Shown: in pieces, positions 1 to 13,200 of the stretch
How positions within the stretch are numbered: the first letter of the stretch is position 1
How the letters are laid out: every line of letters begins with the position of its first letter
Origin: Lepas anatifera
Taxonomy: Eukaryota > Arthropoda > Thecostraca > Lepadidae
Assembly: GCA_034440635.1 (NCBI GenBank)
Contig: JAOTON010001139.1
Coordinates: forward strand, 32,103-96,102
DNA: 64,000 bases
Reading direction: 5' to 3'
Position numbers and translations under genes: made by a program
Notes under the pieces: generated by a model
The model's database searches: none
What the model saw: the letters and a program-made list of their open reading frames with translations, nothing else
What the model was told of the DNA's origin: nothing

Positions 1-21
1 TGTCACCACAGTAAAGCATAT

Positions 22-290
22 CATATGCGGATCCAGGGGGGTAAAGGGGTCAGTTGGCCCCCTGATCGACCCTCGGCGCCCTCTGAAATGGTCACGACGC
101 CACTCTGAAAGGCTGATGGCGCCCTCGTGAAATGTCGCCTCCCACCCCACCCCCCCAGGATGCAAAAATCGGGGCCCACCAGATAGAGTTTTTGCCGGTC
201 AAAAGTGGAGCCCCCTGGTCCGGATGGCGCCACCCCCCCCCTGCGGGAAGGTGCTCCCTCCTCCGATTGAAAATCCTAGACCCGCCTATG
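22..290. mobile_element. hAT-type MITE, CATA(T)GCGGATCCAGG family, 269 bp
   Basis: The ends catatgcggatccagg and ctagacccgcctatg are imperfect inverted repeats. The flanking 8-mers aagcatat (14-21) and aaacatat (291-298) match at 7 of 8, as expected for hAT target duplications. G- and C-rich interior with repeated ggcgccccctgaaatg blocks. Non-coding. Confidence 0.85.
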
Positions 291-1105
291 AAACATATAT
301 CAGCAAGCGGATATTGCAAATCAGACGTTACCTACCAAATATATTGTTGTGTAGAAATATAACCCATGCGACGGTCAGCAAACTTTAATTCCTCCACTAT
401 GGCGCGCCTCTTTCAGACATTCGCGTATCTGGCGTTGCTGTTCGTGGGGCGGAAACCCCAGAGGAATTGGCGGTAACATTTCATTGCCGTGTATCATTAT
501 TCCAAAGGGACAGCGGCTGTTCCCCTGACGAATGCTCGCGATGCCGACAACATTGATCGATGTCCGTGCGGTAAGAGGTGAAATGACTCCCCCCAACATC
601 CCGCTAATCGTAATCGAGGTCGGTGTTGGATGCAGTCGGAATGGGCAAGGAAGCGATAGAATAGTTTCTAGGTGATGTACAGAATTGTTGAAAACTGGTG
701 CAGCGTTATGAACTAGCACATTTTGGCGTCCCTGCTTGAAATGAGCTGTGTTGAATGTCTTATACGCCCGGGAATACTGAATAGCTGTTGTACTTTTTCT
801 ACGATATCGCTTACCAAAGCGTGTGCCCTAACGATCAATGTCAGCAGTAAAGGTGGCAAATCTTTTGATATATATTTATGTATACTTTTATAAACCTGCT
901 GTATCTTTGTTTTCGTTTGCCTTGTGCTTTTGACAGCTGAAGCTCATTTAAAATTGCATACCGTCGCGTGACATTCAGTGATCGAAAGCTTGTAATGATT
1001 GCTGGTATCGTCACACCATGGAAATCAACCCGTGAATGCACGACATTTGATCGAGTGTAGCACATAAGAACCAAGTCCTTACTGTGTACCTCCCTGTGAC
1101 TTCAG

Positions 1106-1210
1106 GTTGGCGCCAGGGCAGTATGGAGGTGCTGGTCGACGGCTTGAACATGACGAAGGCGGAGCGGAAGCGACTGGAGAAGCTGAGCAAGATCAACATC
1201 CACCTGCACG
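1106..1210 (+). CDS. ANKFN1: ANKFN1 exon 1 of window (pre-ankyrin segment)
   Basis: Acceptor ttcag ends at 1105 and a GTGGTA donor starts at 1211. It encodes a basic helix, MTKAERKRLEKLSKINIHLH, and ends in phase 1. The single G joins CG of the next exon to give Ala, so HLH-ALYAAVEH reads through. It opens in mid-codon, so at least one more exon lies upstream. An internal ATG at 1122 could serve as an alternative start. Confidence 0.8.
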
Positions 1211-4200
1211 GTGGTATCTTCTAATTGTTCAGAATACCTTTTTAATCGTTGTTAGGATAGCTTTAGTCACCGGAACACACTATGATGTTCTTCTTTTAAC
1301 CTGTTAGCTATGGATATCGGGACGGGTAACTGATGTAGGCGTGGTGTTTTGATATATTGATTGTAGCCAGCTGTTGTATCTGTTGTAGCTCTTCTGGTTT
1401 TAAAGGGAATGTGGAACCTTCACAACGTGATTTTAACTGAGATAGCCAAGTTGTAAAGCAATTCGGAAAACCCGGTAGTCCAATTTCATTTGTCTTGGAA
1501 CTCGATATTTCCGTAAAAAATCTAAAACCTACCTGACACCAGCCCCCCCATCAGCCCGTCGCCGGGCGGCCATTGTTGTGAGCTGCTGGTGTGACGACAT
1601 ATGCTGACGTCACAATGAGCATCAGCCAATCGAAGCCCTTGAAGCGTTTCAAGTATGGTAGTGGTTGCCAGATCGTGACATCATCCACAGGCTGATATTT
1701 ATTTCTTTTTCTAGAGGAGTATTTAAAAAAACAAAATATTGAGTTTATTGTACATTTTTCAGAGAAATCATGAGTGGTTTCATTATTTTTGGCTAAAAGT
1801 ACGCCTAATTTCACTAAATTCCAGTATTCGACCAAGGTGCCACATTGCTTTTAATTTTACCTTGGATTTTTTTCGTTTTTAATCAGGGTGCTTTTATCCT
1901 GGGATGTCTATTCTTCTGAAAAGGCACTGTGATGCGTGTGAAAATGACCCCAGAATAGCCCATTTTGTGCGGAATGGTCATCTATAGTGTAAATAAAATA
2001 CATATATAAGTCAGTTATCTCGCCGGTCACCGGCTCTGTGCTTTTGCCTAGGCCGGAGTCTGCATGCTAATGAAATATACTCATGGGACGGGGAAAGCGG
2101 TGGAAACTACCAGACGGAATGGAATGCTACAGGATGGTAGGATGTTTTTTCAGGTTTGTTGCGGAAGGAGGGTAAGCGGAAGGATTTTTTTAAAAATGGT
2201 ATGGGATATATCGAAATAGGATTGGGAGAGGATCGCCTATTCGGTACGTTTTTCCGGGGCAGAATGGGGCGGGACGTTTTCAAGTGGGCCGAAATGGTAT
2301 TGGTTCTAAAATACTTCCTCATGCTGACCTGGGATGCACATAACTATCCATCGAACCTGGATAGTTCGGGGAATATATATCTCTCTACCCGTGTCATGCC
2401 ATTTAAATTGTCTTTATTATTCACTACATTCCTCTTCGCTGCTCTAGATCTGATAAAGTATGCAAGAAGGGATCAAGTTCGGATGGGCAACGAAACTATG
2501 ATATTTGTCAAACTATGATAAGTTGTCAAACTATAATAAGTTTGAAATAGGTTTGTGGAGAGTTCGCTGTGATTCGAGCGTCACCAGGTTTAAAGATACG
2601 TGTCGTCATAACGACCTGTTCTGGTACTTACACCATGATATCTTGTGCTTCACTGTACCACAATGCATTAGTTGACTTTTTTAAGACTCAGACTTTAAAT
2701 CACGGGTTTGTGTTCCTCCGAGCTGTTTTATATTAGGGGCCGATTTGCCTATGCGACTTCTCTGTTAAAGTTCAGATTGGCTCAGCATGAATTAACGTGA
2801 GTTTGATCCTTCTCGGAGGGAGATCGCCTTTTGTGGTTTCTCGTGTTGTGGTTTTGTTACACTTTTCATAAACATCTCCCAGGACATTTTTGTATACTAT
2901 GTGGGGACCATTTTTGATCCCAGGACCGTCAAATTGGTCTTCACCCGGGCACATATAGCCATATAGTAGCTGAAATGCCCTAAAACTCTAATAATCATCA
3001 AATTGATCTTCACCGATATTCCTCAAGTGATGACCAATGCCCCATCGACGAAATGAAAACAAAGCCGAAGAATCCAACATTTTCATCCTCATATTATTTT
3101 AGTTTAATTGTTCGAAGTGAGTGTGCGATTGTGTGTGTGTGTTTTTTATTTTACCAGAACCTAATCCTTATCCTTATCCTTACTCTACCTGGAGGCTGTG
3201 AGCGCATGCGCCTGTGGCTGCAGCGACCCCTCCAGGTAGAATCCCATCCTCTTTATCCTCACCTTTCCTCATCCTTACCATCTCCTTCCATAGTTTACAA
3301 TCACTTCATACACATTGCGACAACACTTTAAAAGCCACCTCATTTGTGTGGAAGTGTGAGAAATACATGATGATCATAATGATGATCATAGTAACAAACA
3401 CGCACAAGCATGCCCTTCGGTCCTTGAAGGTGCTTGTGCCCTTCGCTAATAAAGACCGCTACGGCCTTCCAACGATGCTTTAGTGTCGTGGGTCGGAAAA
3501 CAGCGTGCCCGCTTGAGAAAACAAGGATGCCCTTTTGACTGTCGAGACATGGCCCTTGAAGACGTAAGTATACGCTTCCTCTCCTTGAGTAAAACTTGAG
3601 AAATAAATGCACTGAACGTCCTCACTAATGCTCCCTTTGATGGAGCTGGTGTACCCACTGGGAGAGGTGCTGAAGGCAAGAGAACAAATAAGTGAAGTAC
3701 TAACATTTACTTGAGCCGGGAAAGCTGTTTGGACTAAGAAGTCTTTGGTTTCTCCGCCCATTCTCCTGTTTATTCATGAGCCACCATTACACCAGCGTCC
3801 GTGTAAATGCACAGAGAACGATTCACAAAACTCTTCGGACAGTATAGCGCTTGACTAGACTTTCATGTACCTGGTGGGACCAGACCTTGGTTCTTTTTCC
3901 TGTTGGTATTGCTGGAATAGGACAAGGACGGTTGGCTGCACCTGGTCTGTTTAATATGTCACGAAGCTTTAACCAGCATGACATAATTCGTTGTTTACGC
4001 GGCGGCTCAATGCAACAAATGACGATAGCGTGTGACGAAAGTAAACTACCGAAAACGAGGCAATTGGGGAGTAATATCATGTATACTTTAGACTGTCAAA
4101 TGTTGCGAAATGTCACTGAAGCGATCCGTTTGAGAAGCCTACCTCGTGCCAGCGTCCTTCCATAAATTCGTGGGTCTTACCACTGGACCTGTCTGGATTA

Positions 4201-7200
4201 GCAGCTTTGTTCCAGACAAATCTATGCAGCTCACCTGAAGCCAGTAGTGGATACAAGGGGAGGGAGCTAGGAGGTTCAACCCCCTTTCCCCCGACATGTA
4301 AAAGTGCTGATAGTAACTGTTAAGCCTGAAAGGGGCGCGGTAGTGGTGGTCGCATAGCTGTCTGCCACGCAGCCGACCCGGTTCAGGCCCGGCGGCTTCC
4401 CTGAACAAGGAGCAAGCTGGCTCCCGAGAAACCCTTCCAACAGGGAAAGAGTTGGCGACGCCATATGACCCTGGCAGTTGGTGCGTCGATAAGCCCCAAA
4501 AATTATTATTATGTTAAGCCTGAAGCTGCTCCGATACAATGGCGAGGGAGGCTCAAGTCCCCCCCACCCTAAAATGAAGTCATGGATCCGCCAACGTCTG
4601 CAGCTGGCGCTTGCCCCGACCGCTGGGCATTGTGGCAGCTACCAGCTCATCGCTCTTTCTCTGGACTGTGTTTACTGGGAACCTGGCATCTGATTTTCCG
4701 TGGAATCGACGGTGGCTAAAATCCGAGTGCAAAGTCTCGTAGTCTGACTGAATACCGCTATAGAACACGCCCGGCCGCAAAAGTCTGCTTATCTGCAAAA
4801 CAATGATGCTTTTTTTAAACGATGGTTTTTGGTTATGATAAACTAACGTTAAATGACCCTAAAGACTCATTTCTCTTGAATCGTGCGAGACGGGCATGCC
4901 GTGGCGTGGGGAAAGAGCGCTCTAATTCCACCACCCTGACCCGGGATCAAATCCCCGGCGGGGTATTCTGCATAAGTCTCTCCGATCCCCACAATGCCCT
5001 CCCAACAGAATGGGAGTTGGCGACACCATATAAACTCAGCAGTCGGTGTGTCGTAAAATGTCCCCAATTGTGTGAGAAGTTTTGCTACTATTTTGTTTGG
5101 TATAACCACTGCTAATGAAAGTATTTTGTCCTGTTGCTATAAAACCTCTTATCTGGCATCTGTTCCGATCATTTTACCCAAACAACACTGATGAATACCT
5201 GTCAGAAGCCGGTGACATTTCCTAATGCCTCAGTCGCCCGAATAGCGACAATCCTCCGAGAAAATCAATTGGTATTAATGATGTGCATGGACCATGCCTC
5301 CTTCTGCGTGCGTATCATGTCTAGCTAATTAGTACGCAGCCACGCCGGCCATCTTTTTCTGATGTGGTGCATTATTCCTCTGACTCTAGATCATTTCCCG
5401 TAAGCTGCATTAATTAACGGTGGCCCGTGGTCATAGTACTTGAGCTGGGGTCGTCGCCGACCGCCCTGAGTTTTGCTTGTGCGGTGTTGTAAACGATGGC
5501 TTGGGGCAGGGGAGCCATTAGAGTATTTGTGGCTTACCCAACGGCGAGTTAACGCCGTTCGAAGTCGGTTTGAGCCAATCTTGGAGTCGTCTAATGTTAA
5601 AACGGATGTGAGATGAGAAAACGTATTTGTGTAATTTATTATTCGGGGTTTTCACAACACATTAGCGTCAATATAGGATCTGTCTTATCCGTGGTCTTTA
5701 GAAGAGTAGGGGACGAGGTGAAGCTCCCCTCCCAACTGGCGCATTATAGGGGACATTGCTGAGAATGTGGACACTCGATAAATTGTCTCAGTCTTCTTCT
5801 CCTGATTTAGACTAGATAAGCTGGAATGGATCTGTAGTTTTGAATAGACTCACATGGGTTTCGCTTAATATAGCTAACCTGGAAATGTTGGGCTCTTTAG
5901 ATTCCCTCACGCACTGCCCCTGATAAAGCCAGATAGGACTCGAGATGTCCTGAGATTTTGGTGTGCAGTATAAATCCAGGGCAGTAAAATATGTATTTAC
6001 AACGAGGCTCTGATAAGGATATTCATATTATTAAGTTTTTGCTAAATATTCCAATTTTCTTTTTGAATATAATGGTCAAGTTTTCTGTCACAAATTCGTG
6101 GTACCATAATTTGGTACCTACCATGTTATAAAGTTGACTAATCCACTGATGAGTTAATGTCTCGAGTTACCCACCAAACGTCCTAAAATCGTGAAGCTTC
6201 TGGCGGCCTCGCGCAATCAGCGAACGCAGTTTCCGCCATTCCATTAAACTCACTGCGGAACCAAACAGCGCTTCTAAGGCTTCTCCGCAGCTGTTTACTG
6301 TTGGCTCCCTCATCAGCGAACTGGTACTAATTGTGTGCATTGGGATGCTGCGTTGCTCCGTTTAGTGCCCACTGAGATAAAGGGGAGCGTGCTAGCGATG
6401 TGGCGGCCTGTAAACCAGCCTAACGAACTCTAACGAGCCCGCAGGTGTTATGGCGTGTTGGGCATGACTTAAATCTCGGAGTGATGACAGGTGGTGCTCG
6501 GCCTGCTTTCAGAATTAGCCCCACTGTCATGAGTCAAATCACGCATGCTGAATGACTGTTTTCTAAATGGTAACATGTGCTGAATATCTGTCTATTCGGG
6601 GTGTGTTCACCGTGGTGGCTGAGATTAGGCACAAGTGAAAAGGAGTAGAAAGGGTGTTTTGTGTCTCTTACAGTCCCAGTTTGAAAACATGGCAGTTTCC
6701 TCATCTCCTGTAACAGTGTTGAACATAGCCACATGTGTGGGCCACAGTGGCGGATCCAGGAATTCATTTCGGGGAGGCTTGCAAGCTCGGGCCTTACCCG
6801 CCAGTACCTCGAGCAGCCCCTCACCTATGTATTAACTATAGGGGCCCGGAAATTTCGAGGGGGCTTGAGCCCCCTAGCCCCCCCCTGGATCCGCCACTGG
6901 TGGGTCACATCGCCTGTTTTGACGAATGTGCCTATTTTTCAGCGCTGTACGCAGCCGTCGAGCACAATCAGCTAGAAAAGGCACGGGCCATTCTGAAGAC
7001 CACGGATGTGGATGTCAACAGGTAAGCGGACAGACGGGGTTGAGTGGGGTCAGAGGTCAGTGGCGAGCCGAGCCAATCGGGGGCCCGCGTGGGGTCAGAA
7101 CGGAAATGGAAGGGTGGTGGTTCGGTGCCGACGGATGCAACTGCCGGTTTTGATTAAAATGGAGGTTGCTTGTGGGTGAGTGGAGAATTTATTTTTTGTA

Positions 7201-10200
7201 CCGTTGTGTCTGTGTGGTTTTTTACCGGGATTCCGTTTAGATAATGACGTTAAACAATTTGCTTCGTTTTAAAAGTTCTTAACTATAATTTGAACAATAT
7301 TTAGCAAATGGATTGGGTGTGTGTGGATTTTTTTCACGTGTCATGGGCCTTAAATTCCAGTGGCTTGCATAGTTGTCACGGTCTTAAAACCTTCCGAACC
7401 CGTGGTAATATTCAAGGTCATACAAACCTCAATCTCTCGTTATATTCCGCGGTGATGCCAGCATTGACATAGAAAGAAGTAAAAGCAGGTCGGACCCTCA
7501 GACCTGGGTGAGCAGTATGCTGATGATTCACAAATTCAACACACAGTTTTATGGCAGCATTCTTTGGTCGTGGCCGGAGATTTCTCTCATCATTTGAGGA
7601 CTCGATCCTACAGTCGCTAAATCCTAAACTTGGTTCGATGTTGTTATTGCATAGGAAATACCAATGCTTATGATTAAAATCATCAAGCCGCGTACTCAAT
7701 ACAGACGACATCTAAGCCTCGGTGTATGCATTTGATGAGTTCAGAGAACTGACGGCGTGTTGCTGGTTTGTACGCATGGCTGGCAATGGTCAACACGCTG
7801 GTGCACCAGCTGCCAGATCGACTCACGTGTCGTCTGGCATGTCACGGCTCTGTTTCGAGAAATACTGGACACTGGGTCAACTGGGTTTGGGAGTTACAGA
7901 CAATTCCAGACGTCGTTCTGTCCCGGAGTTAGGTGATTTTGTTCAGTAAACAAGCTCTAATGCCTGCGGCTCATCTTTAAAGTTTTAGCTGAACATTTAT
8001 ATGAGTATAACTTTTTTAGAGTTACTAAGCTCCACGGATTATAGTTAAAACAGACCTGATATGTGCTGAAACAAGATATGTATGTTATAATAATATATGA
8101 AACAATATACATATATTTTGCATATATCTATGTTTGGGCTTGGCATCTGGAAAAAAACCCTGTGTCCTAAGCTGAGTTCTCCGTCTGGCTGCCTGGTAAA
8201 CTATTTTGCACCCTCTGCAGTTGCAACACCAATTACAGGAAACCTTCCTTCGGAGAATCCAGGAATTGAGGAAGTGACCGTATCTCAACTTGAACGTTCA
8301 ATGTCTAGGTCAGTAATGGTGATTGAATGCGCTACCATTCAATTGGCCTAAATGCCTCAGGCATCCAATTTCACGTTTAAGTTTTAGCGGGAATTAGCTA
8401 AGACTTTGGCGGAGGCTGACGGGGTGCGATAACTTTGTATACGTCTGCGAGTGGTCTGACTTTGATGGCTGCTGGGTGAAAGCCGGCAGCCACCTGAACG
8501 AGCCAGGTCCTATTGATTCGGGGACTCTAGTAAAAAACACAATCTGAGGTGTCCTAATGCTTTGAACTTAAAATGAGTAGGATGTATGTTGACGAAAAGG
8601 TGTTGACTGAAACCATAGGCGGATCCAGGGGGCAAGGGGGCGGCTCTTGCCCCCTGCTGATCGTCCCTCGGCGCCCCCTGAAATGGTCACGGCGCACTCC
8701 TGGAAGGTCGGTCGCGCCCCCTGAAATGCCGTCTCCCACCACACCCTTCCCCCTTCCCAGGATGCGAGTAGGCGCCCCCACGGTAGGATTTGGCGCCCGC
8801 CTGATAGGTTTTGCCGTTCAAAAGTAGCGCCCCCTTGTTCGGATGGCGCCCCCTGACCATTTGTCCCCCTTTCCTCCCTTTGGGCAGTCCTCGATCTGCT
8901 TATGACTGGGACTATTTTCGAGGTGGAAATTCATGCGATGCTTAGTGTAGATTCCCAACTCTCAACGATCCTTTTATCGCTAACAAGTAAACTCAAACGA
9001 ACATGGCTGTCCCTCTTGCCCCCCCTCCCCGCTTTACGAAGCCTTCTGTGCACATGTAAACAGGTCACTCGAAAACTGTCACGACATTTTTCATCAATTT
9101 GTACGTTCACCGGTGGCGAAATAACTAAATAATTGTGTGATGTAAATTCCCGTGGAGACCAGACCTCTGGAAAGCCTCGAGCAGCTGCGTTGGCGGGGAT
9201 ACAGCGCAGTACCTACTGACACTCCTGGCACTAAAAGCCTCAGCGTACGGCCTCAGTGGGCTGTTTGACCCGGGAGCGTCTTGGGGCGATCCGAAACGTT
9301 TGAAACGCCATTACAGGCTCCAGTCGTGGCATATGAACTCTTCTTTAAACCGCGGCAATTAGCATAATGGGCAATGGTTATGCGGGCGCGCTCCCAGCGG
9401 ACGTTTTCATTTGTCTGAGTTCATTGACAAAACATTTTGACGGGTCCCCACTAATTGAATTCACCGGAATGCCCGCTGACAGAACTAGAGTTGCCTTGGC
9501 CTGATCCTGGATAATGAATTCTTGCGCAATTTTGTGTGACTGGGAGGTATAGTGAATCCGAGTGCTGAAACTGCTCAGTCAGCTTATTTCATGTGATACC
9601 TAACCAAACGCTACAGAGTGGCTGTAATACCCTGGTCGGTTGTGTCACTACACCCGTTAAGATCATCAGCTGTCGCTGTGTTGTTTTAGATGCAGGGATA
9701 GCTGTGGTGACGCTGCTGGGATTCCAATTAGAGATACGTCTCGCCCACCCTGGTTGTCTTGGTCTGAAATAGCATCAGCAGCTGATGTGGTCGTAGACTC
9801 TGACCCTGGCGATGTTAAATGTCGCGAAGGTCGGTAATCGGAGCTAAATTATACTTTCATTGGGAGCAGAAGACCTATTAAGAGGATATAAGTTTCAGGA
9901 AAATGGATCATCGATGGGTGGGTTCTATCTATTTTATTTTTTTAGATATATCAACACCAAGTGATGTCTTCGCCTTGGAGCAACTCGTTCATGTTTTATA
10001 GTCCTGGTATGAGACAGCCGTTCTTGGAAGGAAAGACATTTCTTTATTCATAATCTAAAATTTCCAAACATAGCAAGTCAGCCATTCATTTATATTTCAT
10101 ATACCTTTGCTTGTTCCAAGTTCTTCATGTTTCGTAAGTTTATCGAATATAATATTTTTCACACAGTCAGTGAACTATATAGCTTTGATTTAGGCATTGT

Positions 10201-13200
10201 GGTGCTCGGCTGGCGCATATGAATTCGTCCTTGTCTCTGTTATATATTTCGTTGTATCGCTTAGTTTTTACTCTATTTGTCTTAGATGACGACCTCTGAG
10301 CCCCGCATAATTTTATTCCTGTCGCACTGTTTTAACCAATTCAGGGAATATTTTGTATACAAACTGGGGATCATTTTCGGTCCCCAGCCCCTCCCATTGG
10401 TCCCGTTCTTACGAATTTTCTCGATAGGGAAGCAGCGCCCTTATAGTACTAAAGTCTGAAGGCATGGTCCTCGTTCAACACGGGTATTTGTGTCCCTCGC
10501 AATTAAGACCGCTATGGCCGTCTAACAACGTTAAGTGTATGGAGTAGTAAAGCAAAGTGCCCGGTGAAAAACAAGGCGCCCTTCCGGCTGCCCAGGTTTA
10601 CCGTTTGAAGCCCTGAGTGTACCGTTTTCTCTCTTTGGCACCCAGTAAAAGAAAAACTAGAAAATGCACTGAGCCAGTCGTTTGTGTGTGTTTTCAGTGT
10701 AAACGGTGATGGTTTCTCCCTGCTGGACATCGCCGTGATGACCAACAACCAAGCCATGTCCCGCCTTCTGCTCACCTGCGGGGCAAGGGAGAGCTCGCAG
10801 TGTAAGTACATGTACGGAGCAAGGGAGAGCTCGCAGTGTAAGTACATGTACGGAGCAAGGGAGAGCTCGCAGTGTAAGTACATGTACGGAGCAATGGAGA
10901 GCTCGCAATATAAGTACATGTACGGAGTTGGGGAGATCTCGCAATGTAAGTACATCTGTGAGGGAGAGCTCGCAATGTAAGTACATCTGTGAGGGAGAGC
11001 CTGCAATGTAAGTACATCTGTGAGGGAGAGCTCCCAATGTAAGTACATGCACGGAGCAAGGGAGAGCTCGCAGTGTACTCTTACGGGGCAAGAGAGAGTA
11101 GGCAGCTCAGTTTCAGTACACAGATGGCTTACGTACGGGACAAACATGCTATTCAAGTCCATCTTGTGCGTTCTGTCTTTGTGTTGGGTGATGGATGACT
11201 CTTGGTTTGGGATCACCTCATGGCAGGAAGAAGGCATTTGGAACCGTATAGATGTGTTGGCAAAGACAAGGAAAACGCTGACAACAACAAACATTGGATA
11301 AAGCAAGGACAGGAGTTGAGTGATGGGACGAAGACCCCGGAAACTGACAATATCCCATGCGGCGCTTGTATGATGTTGGTTGTCCACTTATTTGGAGAGA
11401 AATCAGTTTGAAACGTCTTAGAATCGGTGATGAGTGGCGATGATCTATTTTCAATCTACCGCCTTGAAAACAAACTGCCAGAGCAGCTGTCGGTGACTTC
11501 TGATCCCCCAGAGATACTAAGCGCTGCATGAAGCTGACAAGCTAGAAACTTGCGAACTATGATTTATAAGACCCTGACATCATCATGAAAGACTTTTTTC
11601 GTTCAGCTTTCAAAGTTGCACAATTAAGAGTCCGTTTCAGCGTGAGTTAGAAAATGGGAAGTCACTTGCACGGGAAGTTTTACTCGGACAAGAATCAGCC
11701 AAGTAGAATTTTCATCAGAGTTTGCACTCTGAAGTTGGAATTTGAGTAAGGGACGGATTATGAATGATGTCGCGTGCTGAGAGGGGAGGTGGGTTAGCCG
11801 AAATTTGACGTGTATGATACGGGGTGGACTTTTTAAGGTGCCTTTTTTAATCATGTGTTGTTGGTTTTTCGCGGAATGTAAAGCTGCCTGAGTTAAACTG
11901 GGACCCGAGACATGCTTTTCTTTTGGGAAAAGAGTGACATGGATGTCAGACTTAAATTCTAAAGGTTAATGATTTATCTCCTTCTTTGTTGTATAACTGC
12001 ATTATTTTTAGCGTCTAAAATAGCATGTTTGGATAATGCCAACTGATGAGACATGGGGGTCGTAAATTGTCGACGGACTTGTGGCCGCCCTAAGATGACG
12101 CCATGACATGAAGAGGGGGAGGGGTTGGAAACCCGTAAACAGTGACGTCATTTAAGAACAGCTCCTAATAAACCATTCAACAGACAGGTCAGTGGGGTTG
12201 GCAACGTGAATAGCGATTGAGCAAAGGATGGTGGAAATGTCTATGCTGTGTATTTAAAGACATGATCAAATGGACATCACTTTAAAACGACTTAGAGCCC
12301 CAGTAGAGAGTTTTCCTTTGTGTTTACGGTCCTGCTTCTGCTTATCACCGGAGATAACTCCACAGTCGAAGCCGTAAATAGGCGGCTAACGAGGCTTTCA
12401 GTATAACAAACATCTAGAGGTCACGCCAAACAGGCCACAGTGACTTGCAGGCCTGTGGTCTTCGAGGCAAATTGGAAACGCGAGGGCGTGGAACATCTAA
12501 TGATTTCCTGGAAATTCAGGTTGTGTCACGGTCATGTAAGATGTGTGTCAGGGTGGTCACAAAAGACCGGCTTATTTTCGATTATTTACGTATTTCTGGT
12601 GCTTGTTTATTAAAACATGGCACTTTAGGGTCATTTTTGTTAAATAATGGTTGAGCAAAAATACAGATCTTCCGTGCTGTTACCTTAAAAGCGAACAAAG
12701 GGATCATTAAGTCTAAGCTTTGTTCATCATCAGTGAAGCAACGGCTCATCGACAAGTTGTAAGGCCCTTTCACACGTGGCAGTCTGGCTCAACTTCTGCC
12801 GGCAGACACAATAAAAGCACGTGGCAGCATGGTTGGCTGCCAAAAATGTCGGCAGATTCTGACGCGTGAGAATTGGCGTTAAGTGTCAATCAGTTTCAGT
12901 GTTAACTAGACTGCCTGGCGTATCACTTCTTTGGGAGTCTATACCGCCACTCAGCTGTCCAGTTGGCAGGAGAGTGTGTCATGACGACTAGAGTTCTTGT
13001 CCAGTCTGGTCTGGTCCATGCCAGAGATTTTACCGATCAGTCTGAGTCGATATCACTCTGAGTTGTTATCAACCCGTGTCATTATCAACCATAATCGTTA
13101 ATGGTCCGAATAGTATGATCCGAATCGTTATCAATCCGAGTTGCTATCAATCCCAATCGTTATCGATCCGAGTTATCAATCCGAGTCGATTTCAATCCGA

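Larger units (their letters stand above)
1211..6942 (+). other. ANKFN1 intron 1
   Basis: Holds a 450-bp MITE, a dispersed repeat, two SINEs and two hAT MITE pieces. The remainder (for example 5080-6740) shows no gene, RNA or clear repeat. Confidence 0.8.
7022..10697 (+). other. ANKFN1 intron 2
   Basis: Contains one hAT MITE (8614-8904) and the dispersed repeat before exon 3. Nothing else recognised. Confidence 0.8.

Noticed and set aside
2156..2518. Plus-strand 120-codon frame
   Set aside because: Intronic, no protein-like conservation signals.
4335..5075. Prokaryotic-style operon or riboswitch features
   Set aside because: The whole window has eukaryotic spliced genes and interspersed repeats, so ribosome binding sites and operons do not apply.
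10512..11387. Minus-strand open frame of about 290 codons
   Set aside because: It covers the tandem donor array and ANKFN1 exon 3 on the opposite strand; the repeat keeps it open.
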